64,000 nucleotides of DNA from Nitrospira sp. (GTDB lineage Bacteria > Nitrospirota > Nitrospiria > Nitrospirales > Nitrospiraceae): contig VOPT01000035.1 of NCBI GenBank assembly GCA_009594865.1, positions 1 through 64,000 on the forward strand, written 5' to 3'. The position numbers and the translations under genes are program-made. Below the pieces are notes generated by a model. That model made no database searches, had not been told where the DNA came from, and saw only the letters and a list, made by a program, of their open reading frames with translations. Shown here in pieces: positions 18,047-25,842 of this stretch (position 1 is the stretch's first letter; every line of letters starts with the position of its first letter).

Positions 18047-19243
18047 TTATTTCGCGATGGTGATGCTGGGCACGCCGCTGCGCGACACTTCCGTGACGGT
18101 CATCTGGAACAGTTGGTACAGCAGCTTGAAGGCCTCACGGTTCCACCGCGCGAGCGGGCCGCTGATGTTGACCGAATAATATTTGTCATGAGATCGCACG
18201 GTTAGATCCGATTCGGAGGGGCTGGCATCTTGTACCAGAAGGTCCATGGTTCTGACCGGATTGTCCATAAAGGGCGGTGTGCGGCTGTCTTTCTCGACCG
18301 CATATTCCGGCTCTTCCTCCACAGCTTGCGCCAGAAAATTCAGCATGGTGTTGAAGCTACGTAGTCGGAATTCGCCCCTCAGCGGCCACTCTCCTCCATA
18401 GTGCCCCGGACGAATGTCGAACGACACATCGTTCATGGGGCGCCGTTCCGCTTCCTCATGGAGCCGGACACGTTCCTCGGGAGGAAGCGTGTTCGGGTCG
18501 TAGTTCGTAATGAGAATGCGTCCGGACACCGGTTTGCGCAACCGGTAGGTCTTGTGCTGCGGATCGTAGGCGACCAGATAGTCCTGCTCCAACGCTTTGA
18601 AGCCCTCCGCCGTCACGGAGTCGGCTGGAATGGTCCAGGTGCGTTCGAACAGCATGGATTCCGCATAGAGACGATTGGCATCCTGAATGGCGGAGATATG
18701 GAGGACCACCTTTCTGAACATCTCATAGCCTGACTTGTCGGTCGGGTTGTTCCGGTAGGCGACATCCTCCCCGTGATCGTTCAGGCGCAGTTCTTTCGCC
18801 ATCAGACGAAGCAGGAGATCGATATCGCCGCCTTGCCGCAGCAGGAGCGTGAATTTGCTTTCTTGAAAGGGCGTCAGCAGGCGCCGCGTGAACTCTTCTC
18901 CGTCTATCGGCGCAATGCTGATCGTGGGGTTTTCCGCCACGCTGCCGCCGAAGACCGGAAGGATGGTGGTGCCGGATTCGCCGGTCAATGCCGGGGTGGC
19001 TCCCGCATTGACGCGGAAATCGAAGGTGGCGGCGACGTTCGAGACACCTGTAAAGTGGACGGGTTGATGGTGATGCGCGCGCGCGATATTCAGCAGGAGT
19101 TGCTTGGAAATGGAGTCCGTGATGGCCTCATCGTAGGAGACGACGGCGCGTGTCAGCGTCGGCGGCGAGAGACAGCCGGCCAGGTTCAAAACGGTGCCGA
19201 GGCCGACCAGACCACGCACTAGGGACGGAATGGTGATACGCAT
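18047..19243 (-). CDS. Hypothetical lipoprotein, 398 residues
   Basis: A signal peptide ends in lipobox NLAGC (Cys24), so it is probably an outer-membrane lipoprotein. The mature protein is soluble alpha/beta. Visible features are an AITDSISKQLLLNIARAHHH segment just after the lipid anchor and a C-terminal KYYSVNISGPLARWNREAFK segment. Proteins of this look occur as conserved hypotheticals in several Gram-negative groups; I cannot name a family. It is encoded 149 bases upstream of the DUF481 gene on the same strand and diverges from another lipoprotein gene, so this stretch is an envelope cluster. Confidence 0.7.
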   Translation of the reverse strand: MRITIPSLVRGLVGLGTVLNLAGCLSPPTLTRAVVSYDEAITDSISKQLLLNIARAHHHQPVHFTGVSNVAATFDFRVNAGATPALTGESGTTILPVFGGSVAENPTISIAPIDGEEFTRRLLTPFQESKFTLLLRQGGDIDLLLRLMAKELRLNDHGEDVAYRNNPTDKSGYEMFRKVVLHISAIQDANRLYAESMLFERTWTIPADSVTAEGFKALEQDYLVAYDPQHKTYRLRKPVSGRILITNYDPNTLPPEERVRLHEEAERRPMNDVSFDIRPGHYGGEWPLRGEFRLRSFNTMLNFLAQAVEEEPEYAVEKDSRTPPFMDNPVRTMDLLVQDASPSESDLTVRSHDKYYSVNISGPLARWNREAFKLLYQLFQMTVTEVSRSGVPSITIAK

Positions 19244-19405
19244 CGAGTTCAGCGATGAAGGTGGCTTCTCCGCAGCGTTTCTAGCATACCTGCCCCAGGA
19301 AGCCTAGGGGGATAGATTGGTCCATGCGGCTCGTTGGTCCGGAGCGCGCTCGCCTCGGGGCGGCGATTTGTTTTATCATCGGAAACCGTGATAACCAGGA
19401 GCCGC

Positions 19406-20191
19406 ATGAGAGTCTTCCACCTGAGACATTGCGTTTGGGTTGGGGTGATGCTGGGATTATGCCTGCCCGGATGCGGCAGTTCGGCGAAGCTCATGTCCGG
19501 ACTCAGCATTGAAGAATTGAAGCCGGTGCCGGGCATTCTGTCGAGTGCCCGGCTTCTCAAAGGAACGATCCGCAGCATCACCGGCGATCGCGTGGAAGTG
19601 GATACAGGGGAACGGGCTCCCCGCTATTTGTCGCTGGAAGCCGGTGGTGACGAAGCCCGTGGATTACAAGTCGGCGGGGCCGTGGAGATCATGGTGAACG
19701 ACCGCGATGACATCGTCGCGTACCAGCGCCCGGTCGAGACGCCGCCGACCAAAGTGTTTCGCGGCTCGTTGGGCAAGGTGTTTAATCCAGAAAAAGAACG
19801 TGTCACGATTCGCCTCGACACCGGGCGCGATGTGGGATTCTACGCGCGGTCTGTGGCGATGGAAAAACTCGCGGCGCTGGAGGTCGGAGAAACGGCTGAC
19901 TTCGCCGTCGATCGCGCGTATCTGCTCGTCGATGTGTTGTCGCTGGGGAAGCCTCGCGATTTCGGCGTGGGATCCTCGCTGCCGGCACCCCAGCGTCGTG
20001 TGGAAGGCGCGTTTGTGACGATCGGTGACGGCCGCATGCGGCTCAGGATGAAGATCGATGACATTCAATCGTTTCCCGTGCGTCCCCTGCTGCAGCCGGC
20101 GATCGAGCAGCTCACCCCGAATGAGGCTGTCGCGATTTATCTCGACGGCCAGGGGCAGGTGATCGATATGGTGCGCACTGCACGCCGGTGA
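19406..20191 (+). CDS. Hypothetical lipoprotein, 261 residues
   Basis: A signal peptide with lipobox LPGC (Cys23) is followed by beta-rich segments that look repeated: LLKGTIRSITGDRVEVDTGE, FRGSLGKVFNPEKERVTIR and GAFVTIGDGRMRLRMKIDD each resemble a small OB- or SH3-like strand set. No known family recognised. The ATG at 19406 has CCAGGAG upstream; longer in-frame starts add nothing like a signal peptide. It ends six bases from the stop of the convergent SDR gene. Confidence 0.65.
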   Translation: MRVFHLRHCVWVGVMLGLCLPGCGSSAKLMSGLSIEELKPVPGILSSARLLKGTIRSITGDRVEVDTGERAPRYLSLEAGGDEARGLQVGGAVEIMVNDRDDIVAYQRPVETPPTKVFRGSLGKVFNPEKERVTIRLDTGRDVGFYARSVAMEKLAALEVGETADFAVDRAYLLVDVLSLGKPRDFGVGSSLPAPQRRVEGAFVTIGDGRMRLRMKIDDIQSFPVRPLLQPAIEQLTPNEAVAIYLDGQGQVIDMVRTARR

Positions 20192-20197
20192 CTTTGA

Positions 20198-21082
20198 TCA
20201 GCGTCGCGGCGGAAGTTGCACGATGCGGGTGATAATCCAATCGTTGAGGCGATCGGGAAGGAGCAGGGCCAGCCACGAACGAATCGCGGCGTCGGAGCCG
20301 ACGAGGTACCGTGTCTTGGGCCAGCGGGACTGCAGGGCATGCGCCACGGCCGCCGCCACAACGCGTGCCGGTTGGGCCTGTTCACCTGCCGCCGTGGCGG
20401 CGTCCTTGATGCGGGTGAACCCCTCCTTGTACATGTCCTTGAGGTCCTGGCTCCAGGTGGCATCCCAGGTATCGGTTTCTTTTCGGGTCTTCCCCCAAAT
20501 GGGCGTGGCAATGGCGCCCGGCGTAATCAGCGCGACGCGGATGCCCCATGGTTGCAGCTCGAGGCGGAGGGCATCGGTGATCGCTTCCAGCGCATGTTTG
20601 GAAGCCGCATAGGGGGCCATGAACGGCATGGAGGCCCGTCCGGCGATCGAGCCCATGTTGATGATGCGTCCGTGGCCTTTGCGGATCAACGGCAGAAAGG
20701 TTTGGGTGACCGCAATCACTCCGAATACATTCACCTCAAACTGACGCCGCCAATCGGCGAGGGGCAGCAGTTCGATAGGACCGGCTACGCCGATGCCCGC
20801 ATTGTTCACCAGGCCGGCGAGCCCCCGGTCGTCCACCATGGCGGCGACCGTATGGCTGGCGGCTGCGATCGAGGCCGAATCGGTGACATCGAGACGAATG
20901 GGCATCAGGCGTGGACCGGCTTGCCGCTGTAGCCGTTCGCCGTCCACGGGATTCCGAACACCAGCAAAGACGCGGTACCCGAGTGTGTCCAACGTGAGGG
21001 CGCATGCGGCTCCGATGCCCGATGAGGCGCCGGTCACCACCACGGAGTCTGAGAGGGAAGGGGCTGTAAACCAGTTCGGCAT
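20198..21082 (-). CDS. SDR family oxidoreductase
   Basis: A 294-residue classical short-chain dehydrogenase. It has TGASSGIG near the N-terminus, NNAGIG, the catalytic Ser in NMGSIAG, YAASK with catalytic Tyr and Lys, and ALITPGAIATPIW after the active site. The C-terminal extension beyond the Rossmann core (SWLALLLPDRLNDWIITR) fits the retinol dehydrogenase/steroid dehydrogenase-like SDRs. Substrate unknown. The ATG at 21082 was chosen over 21091 because AAGGA then lies about ten bases upstream rather than touching the start codon. Confidence 0.85.
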   Translation of the reverse strand: MPNWFTAPSLSDSVVVTGASSGIGAACALTLDTLGYRVFAGVRNPVDGERLQRQAGPRLMPIRLDVTDSASIAAASHTVAAMVDDRGLAGLVNNAGIGVAGPIELLPLADWRRQFEVNVFGVIAVTQTFLPLIRKGHGRIINMGSIAGRASMPFMAPYAASKHALEAITDALRLELQPWGIRVALITPGAIATPIWGKTRKETDTWDATWSQDLKDMYKEGFTRIKDAATAAGEQAQPARVVAAAVAHALQSRWPKTRYLVGSDAAIRSWLALLLPDRLNDWIITRIVQLPPRR

Positions 21083-21223
21083 GTCTCGCATTCCTTGTAT
21101 CTGGCCGCGTACCCTACCATACTTTACGGTGTGACCCTACAGTCAGATGCATCCGAGGGAGGAGTGGCCGTGTTCAGCGTTCGGCGCAGGGCCGCCGGAG
21201 CGTGAGAGATGAAAGGAGCAAGC

Positions 21224-22654
21224 ATGCAAGGTGCGGGATGGAAGCAAGCGCTACTGATCATGATGGGGCTTAGTGTGGCCGCATGCGTGTCTCCCCTGAG
21301 TGGCGAGCCGGACCGGGCCGTCGCCACGTCTACAGGCACGGTGGTGACGGTGCACCCTCGGGAAATCGACGACGTGCTTGATAATCCCGGAATGGGATTT
21401 GCCGATTTCCACTTCGGCTTCGGCCATCCGCCGAAGGCCGATGAATATCCACATACGACCGTAGCCTATTTCCGCTGGCCCTGGGCGGAGCTGGAACCGG
21501 CGGAGGGCCAGTATAATTTTGCATTAGTGGACGGGATCATCGCCCAGGCGAAGGCCAAGGGTGAGACGCTCGCCATCCGGATCGTCTCCGAGTACAAGAC
21601 CGGTACTCCACAATGGCTGCTCGATAAGGGAGTGGGCAGCGTCAAAGAATCGGACGGCATTTTCCCCGACTATAACAATCCCATCTTCCTCGACTACCAT
21701 GAGAGACTCATTCGTGCCTTCGGCGACCGGTATGGCCGATCACTCGACATCGATCATGTCGATATCGGATCGGTGGGTTGTTGGGGCGAATGGAATACGG
21801 CTTGCTGCGGCGGTGTCGAGGCGCAATGTAAAGCGTATTTCCCGACCGAGGCGAATCAGCTTGCCATCACCGACTGGTATCTCACATATTTTGCCGGCAC
21901 GCCGCTCGTGATGTTGCACGGCGGGCAGCTCAAGTATGCGACGTCGCGAGGGGCTGGCTGGCGGGCGGATTGTTTCGGAGACTACGGCTATTTCAGCCCA
22001 GACTGGAACCATATGGAGCACGCCTACGCGCCGGTATTAGAGGAGCCGGCGGTGGCGGATGCCTGGAAGCGCGGGCCGGTGCAGATGGAAGTCTGCGGGT
22101 ATATCCATGAGTGGCACGAGCGGGGATTCGATCTCGACCGGATTCTGGAGAAGGGGTTGGAATGGCATGTCTCGGTGTTGAATGCCAAGTCGAAGCCGGT
22201 CCCGGCCGCATGGCGGCCTCGTTTCACTGAGTTCCTGAAGAAAATCGGGTATCGATTTGTGCTGCGCGAGCTGACCCATCCGGCCACGAGCGGAGCCGGC
22301 GAGTCCTTCGTCATTCAATCACGCTGGGATAATAAAGGGGTGGCGCCGATCTATCACGCCTGGCCGCTGGCGTATCGGTTACGTTCCGGCACGGACCGAG
22401 TCGTGGCGCAGTGGGTCAGCTCGGCTGATCTGAAGCAGTGGCTGCCGGGCCCCTCGCGGGCCGAGGATAGGGTGGTGGTGCCGGCAGGCGTTCCTGCCGG
22501 TTCGTATACGCTGGATGTGGCGATTCTTGCTGAGGATGCCCGTTCGGCTGTTGTCGAGTTGGCGATCGAGGGCAAACGCGCGGATCGCTGGTACGCAGTA
22601 TCCCAGCTCGAGATTCGCCAGGCGTTGGCCGTCGTTCCGGTTAGCGTGACTTGA
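21224..22654 (+). CDS. DUF4832 lipoprotein, glycoside-hydrolase-like
   Basis: A 476-residue protein starting with a lipoprotein signal (VAAC, Cys21), then a TIM-barrel-like region opening NPGMGFADFHFGFG with RWPWAELEPAEGQYNF, the layout of glycoside-hydrolase-like proteins with a C-terminal DUF4832 domain. The barrel has EWNT within VGCWGEWNTACCGG, a candidate acid/base Glu. The C-terminal third is beta-sandwich-like (FVIQSRWDNKGVAPIYHAWP). A carbohydrate substrate is inferred, not shown. The ATG at 21224 is preceded by AAAGGAG at good spacing, better than the ATG at 21209. Confidence 0.7.
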   Translation: MQGAGWKQALLIMMGLSVAACVSPLSGEPDRAVATSTGTVVTVHPREIDDVLDNPGMGFADFHFGFGHPPKADEYPHTTVAYFRWPWAELEPAEGQYNFALVDGIIAQAKAKGETLAIRIVSEYKTGTPQWLLDKGVGSVKESDGIFPDYNNPIFLDYHERLIRAFGDRYGRSLDIDHVDIGSVGCWGEWNTACCGGVEAQCKAYFPTEANQLAITDWYLTYFAGTPLVMLHGGQLKYATSRGAGWRADCFGDYGYFSPDWNHMEHAYAPVLEEPAVADAWKRGPVQMEVCGYIHEWHERGFDLDRILEKGLEWHVSVLNAKSKPVPAAWRPRFTEFLKKIGYRFVLRELTHPATSGAGESFVIQSRWDNKGVAPIYHAWPLAYRLRSGTDRVVAQWVSSADLKQWLPGPSRAEDRVVVPAGVPAGSYTLDVAILAEDARSAVVELAIEGKRADRWYAVSQLEIRQALAVVPVSVT

Positions 22655-22699
22655 GCCGTAGTGCTGGTGGCAAGAGCGATTCCGACGTGAACGCCATCG

Positions 22700-23617
22700 T
22701 TATCCCGCCATGGCCGCCGCCTGATCGAGGCGGAGCAGCGTCATGACCTGGTTGCCGTTCCCGCGGTATTCGATGGAATCGAAGCTCACCTTGTTGGCCA
22801 TGGCGATGCCGCGTCCATGGGTGTCGAAGGCTCGCTCCGGATCGAATTCCATATACTTCTTCCAGTCGAACCCCTTTCCTTGATCGGTGATGTGCAGCGA
22901 CAGCCCATGCGGTTGTCGTGCAAAGTGGGCCATGGCCACACGGGAGGAGTAGGGGGGTGAACTCAACCGATGGGCGATTTCCTCCTCCAACGTATCTTCC
23001 TCGATGAGGCGCGACTTTTCCTTATAGCCGATACTCAGGTTGCCGTGTTCGATCGCATTCAAAGTCAGTTCCAGGATACCGGTGACCACCCGATCGGCGT
23101 TGGGATAGGCATGCGCGAGCAGCATGGCCAGATTTCTGGCCTCGTCAGGAGTCCTGAAGTGGAATATTCCCGACTCCAACAGGCGCATGGTCGTCGTCCG
23201 GCGCAGATCCTGCCGAATGTCCAGATAGCTGAAATGATCGCGGGCCGCTGCATCTACAATGGCTTGAAGCGTCGCTTGGTCGAACGGTTTGGCCAGATAA
23301 TAGTAGGCGCCCGCCTGCAGTCCTTCCAGCGTTTGCTGGTGTGTCGAGGCCGCAGTCTGCAAGATGACGGGAATCTGCTTGAGCACATCATGGTGTTTCA
23401 TCTTGTGGAGGACTTCCATCCCGTCCATCCCGGGCATGACGCGGTCGAGCAGCACGGCGTGGAAACGATCGGGCTCAGCTTCCAGCATCTCCCAGGCTTG
23501 CAGGCCGCCTTGTGCGGTGGTGCAGTGATATTGAATGGCGGGAAGAAACTCCTGCAAGATTCTGAGATTGAGGGGAGAGTCATCGACAAGTAACAGCTGG
23601 GGTTGAGGGAAGATCAT
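22700..23617 (-). CDS. Response regulator with RsbW-like HATPase output domain
   Basis: A 305-residue protein. Residues 7-125 are a receiver domain with acidic pair Asp12-Asp13, phospho-acceptor Asp58 (VLLDRVMPGMDG) and Lys in YLAKPFD. The C-terminal half is an anti-sigma/RsbW-type HATPase: N-box ELTLNAIEHGNLSIGYKE, G-boxes ITDQGKGFDW and THGRGIAMA. It has no H-box, so it is not a histidine kinase. This layout suggests regulation of a partner-switching pathway (sigma factor or STAS antagonist) by phosphorylation. No STAS or sigma gene is adjacent. The ATG at 23617 has GGAGG upstream. Confidence 0.85.
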   Translation of the reverse strand: MIFPQPQLLLVDDSPLNLRILQEFLPAIQYHCTTAQGGLQAWEMLEAEPDRFHAVLLDRVMPGMDGMEVLHKMKHHDVLKQIPVILQTAASTHQQTLEGLQAGAYYYLAKPFDQATLQAIVDAAARDHFSYLDIRQDLRRTTTMRLLESGIFHFRTPDEARNLAMLLAHAYPNADRVVTGILELTLNAIEHGNLSIGYKEKSRLIEEDTLEEEIAHRLSSPPYSSRVAMAHFARQPHGLSLHITDQGKGFDWKKYMEFDPERAFDTHGRGIAMANKVSFDSIEYRGNGNQVMTLLRLDQAAAMAG

Positions 23618-23752
23618 AATAGGGAGCACCTCCGGTTGCCGGTCAAGCGATCGGGGGAGAAGGCACGGGTATCGCCTCACATCGACATGTAAGGTCCTGC
23701 TATGCCTATCGGAAGTTTCTGAAGAATACTTAAGGAAGGAAAAAAATACATT

Positions 23753-23794
23753 GGCAGGACTTCTCTAAGGCATAAGCCCCAGAGAAGTCCTGCC
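23753..23794 (-). terminator. Intrinsic terminator after the FKBP gene
   Basis: A perfect 14-base inverted repeat (23753-23766 with 23781-23794, GGCAGGACTTCTCT and its complement) lies just after the minus-strand stop at 23802. In the minus-strand direction it is followed within a few bases by a run of seven T, the classic Rho-independent layout. Confidence 0.85.
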
Positions 23795-23801
23795 GGTAGG
23801 G

Positions 23802-24479
23802 CTATTGCTTCACGATATCCAGCAGTTCGACTTCAAACACCAGGGTGGCTCCGGGCTTGATCACGGGAGGTGACCCACGGTCGCCGTAAGCAATGCCGGA
23901 TGGGCAGACCAGCTTGCTCTTGCCGCCGACCTTGATCAACTGCACCGCTTCGGTCCAGCATTTGATGACCTGGTTGAGCGGAAAGGTGGCCGGTTCGCCA
24001 CGTTTCACAGAGCTGTCGAAAACGGTCCCATCGGTCAGGGTGCCATGGTAATGGACCTTGACCGTGTCCGTGGCCTTCGGGGTCGCCCCTTTGCCTTCCT
24101 TGATCATGGTCACAATGGCGCCGGATTCTGTCTTTTTGGCGCCCGGTTCCGCTGCGGCCTTCGTCAGGAATGCGGCACCGGCTTTCTTCTCGACATCGGC
24201 CAAGGCATTGGAGCGGACCTGCTGCAGTTGCTGAATCTTCGGCCCGTACACATTCATGTCCACCTTCTGCGACCGCTTCAACACGCCGTCTGCCAGACCG
24301 GCCTTGACGAATTCGAGTTCGGATTCGTTCAACGTGAAGGGCATGAGAGACTGACTGATGGCTGCCCCCAGGGCATACAAGGTTTTCTGCTCATCGTTGG
24401 CCGGTTCGGGGGCGGCGGCCCAACTGAGCGAGGACATGAGAAGCACAACTGCGGACACGGCACCGGTCACATGACGCAT
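23802..24479 (-). CDS. FKBP-type peptidyl-prolyl isomerase (FkpA/Mip-like)
   Basis: A 225-residue periplasmic or surface isomerase. A signal peptide (MRHVTGAVSAVVLLMSSLSWAAA, split here by residue 20) is followed by a helical FKBP_N dimerisation domain (about 28-110) and a C-terminal FKBP domain with VKVHYHGTLTDGTVFDSS, IPNQV-like FPLNQVIKCW and PSGIAYGDRGSPPVIKPGA. It should speed proline isomerisation and act as a chaperone in the periplasm. Trp is replaced by Cys-Trp in the usual VIPGW loop, a small variation. The ATG at 24479 has AAAGGA upstream; a longer start at 24521 is less likely. Confidence 0.9.
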   Translation of the reverse strand: MRHVTGAVSAVVLLMSSLSWAAAPEPANDEQKTLYALGAAISQSLMPFTLNESELEFVKAGLADGVLKRSQKVDMNVYGPKIQQLQQVRSNALADVEKKAGAAFLTKAAAEPGAKKTESGAIVTMIKEGKGATPKATDTVKVHYHGTLTDGTVFDSSVKRGEPATFPLNQVIKCWTEAVQLIKVGGKSKLVCPSGIAYGDRGSPPVIKPGATLVFEVELLDIVKQ

Positions 24480-24558
24480 AGACGATCCTTTCTGCTGAAA
24501 CAGCATGACTGAGCTCACCATATGACAGGGAGCGTATGCGGCTCAAGATAATTCTTGG

Positions 24559-24684
24559 GCCGGCAGCTGAAAACGACCTCCCGCGTCGTTCTCGGCTCGT
24601 CAAAATCCTCGACGTACCCCTGCGGGTACGCCTCCGGTTTTGACTCGCCTGCGGTCTAGCGGGAGGTCGTTTTGAGCAGCCGGC
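24559..24684. repeat. 126-bp imperfect inverted-repeat element
   Basis: The ends form a 26-base terminal inverted repeat matching at 24 positions: GCCGGCAGCTGAAAACGACC at the left edge and its near-complement at the right edge. Inside are a nested TCAAAA/TTTTGA pair (24600-24605, 24638-24643) and a short hairpin CGTACCC-CTGC-GGGTACG (24613-24630). The whole could fold into one long cruciform or RNA stem. It lies between the FKBP and GST genes and encodes nothing evident. It resembles a REP- or MITE-like unit. No second copy was noticed in this window. This accounts for most of the 311 gene-free bases from 24480 to 24790. Confidence 0.65.
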
Positions 24685-24790
24685 GAAGATCGCGCGGACT
24701 CGTGTGTGGCCCTGCCGGATGCAAGTGCTCTCCGGCGTCCAGGATGGGGAAACATGCCGTCTGTTTCAGCATGGAGCCGGGAGGTGCGTG

Positions 24791-25735
24791 TTAGGAGAGC
24801 GCGTCTCTTCCGTGAGGGCTTTCTAAATCGAGCTGCGGCCCGATGGGCACGATGCGGGTCGGGTTGATGTCGTCGTGCGTGACATAATAATGCCGCTTGA
24901 TATGGTCGAAATTGACCGTTTCTGCGACGCCGGGCACCTGATAGAGGTCTTTGAGGTAGCCGGAGAGATGCGGGTAGTCGATGATGCGGCGGACATTGCA
25001 TTTGAAATGTCCGTGATACACGGCGTCGAACCGGATCAGGGTCACGAAGAGTCGCCAATCGGACTCCACGAATCGTGCGCCGAAGAGATAGCGACGTTGG
25101 CTGAGCCTGGCATCCAGCTGGTCGAGCGCCGCGAAGACTGATCGAGCCGCCCGCTCGTAGCCGCGCTGAGACGTCGCGAATCCGGCCCGGTACACGCCGT
25201 TGTTTACCTGCTCGTACAGGAACGTGTTCATTGCATCGATCTCTGCGCGCAGCCCCGCAGGGCAGAGATCCAGCGTGCTCGCGGTGAAGCGATTGAACTC
25301 CGCGTTACACATCCGCATGAGATCGTCATCAGAATTGCTCACGATTCGCTTCGTGACGGTATCCCACAGAACTGGTACGGTGACGCGGCTTCGGTAGGCC
25401 GGATCGGTCAGGCGATAGGCCTCGCTGAGGAAGTGAAATCCATTGATCGGATCGATGGAATAGCCTGGCCCGGTACGAAAGGCCCAGCCCTGTTCGTCTC
25501 GAATGGGGTCCACCACGGTCATGCCGATGACCGACTCCAGCTGCTTGAGTGCGCGGACAATGATCGTGCGATGCGCCCAGGGGCAGGCCAGGGACACATA
25601 GAGATGGTAGCGCCCGGCTGCGGCAGGGAATCCGGAGCGCCCGTCATCGGTGACCCATTGGCGAAATGCATCCTCCTGGCGTTTGAATTCGCCTGTTTCG
25701 GTCTGTTCGTCTGGAAACTGAGGCTGTGTGGTCAT
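24791..25735 (-). CDS. Glutathionyl-hydroquinone reductase / omega-type glutathione S-transferase
   Basis: A 314-residue cytosolic protein of the YqjG/PcpF (Xi-class GST) group. The active-site Cys51 is in SLACPWAHR; VVDPIRDEQGWAF, SRVTVPVLWDT and SNSDDDLMRMCNAEFN follow as in this family, then an all-helical C-terminal domain with RYLFGARFVESDWRLFVTL. Members reduce glutathionyl-hydroquinones using glutathione. GC-rich bacteria that lack glutathione still carry such genes, so the physiological thiol is uncertain. AAGGAGAG precedes the ATG. Confidence 0.85.
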   Translation of the reverse strand: MTTQPQFPDEQTETGEFKRQEDAFRQWVTDDGRSGFPAAAGRYHLYVSLACPWAHRTIIVRALKQLESVIGMTVVDPIRDEQGWAFRTGPGYSIDPINGFHFLSEAYRLTDPAYRSRVTVPVLWDTVTKRIVSNSDDDLMRMCNAEFNRFTASTLDLCPAGLRAEIDAMNTFLYEQVNNGVYRAGFATSQRGYERAARSVFAALDQLDARLSQRRYLFGARFVESDWRLFVTLIRFDAVYHGHFKCNVRRIIDYPHLSGYLKDLYQVPGVAETVNFDHIKRHYYVTHDDINPTRIVPIGPQLDLESPHGRDALS

Positions 25736-25758
25736 GGCTGGACTCTCCTTGAGGATTC

Positions 25759-25788
25759 ACCTTAGCTAGGTTCAACGAGTGACGTCAA
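25759..25788 (-). promoter_or_regulatory. Candidate sigma-70 promoter for the GST gene
   Basis: On the minus strand, TTGACG (25783-25788) and TAAGGT (25759-25764) are 18 bases apart. The predicted start lies about 15 bases before the GST ATG at 25735. Read by eye. Confidence 0.4.
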
Positions 25789-25842
25789 TCGCGAGAGCGC
25801 CGACGGATGTGGCACTGGAGCACCGGTTTATTGGCGGTCGAG

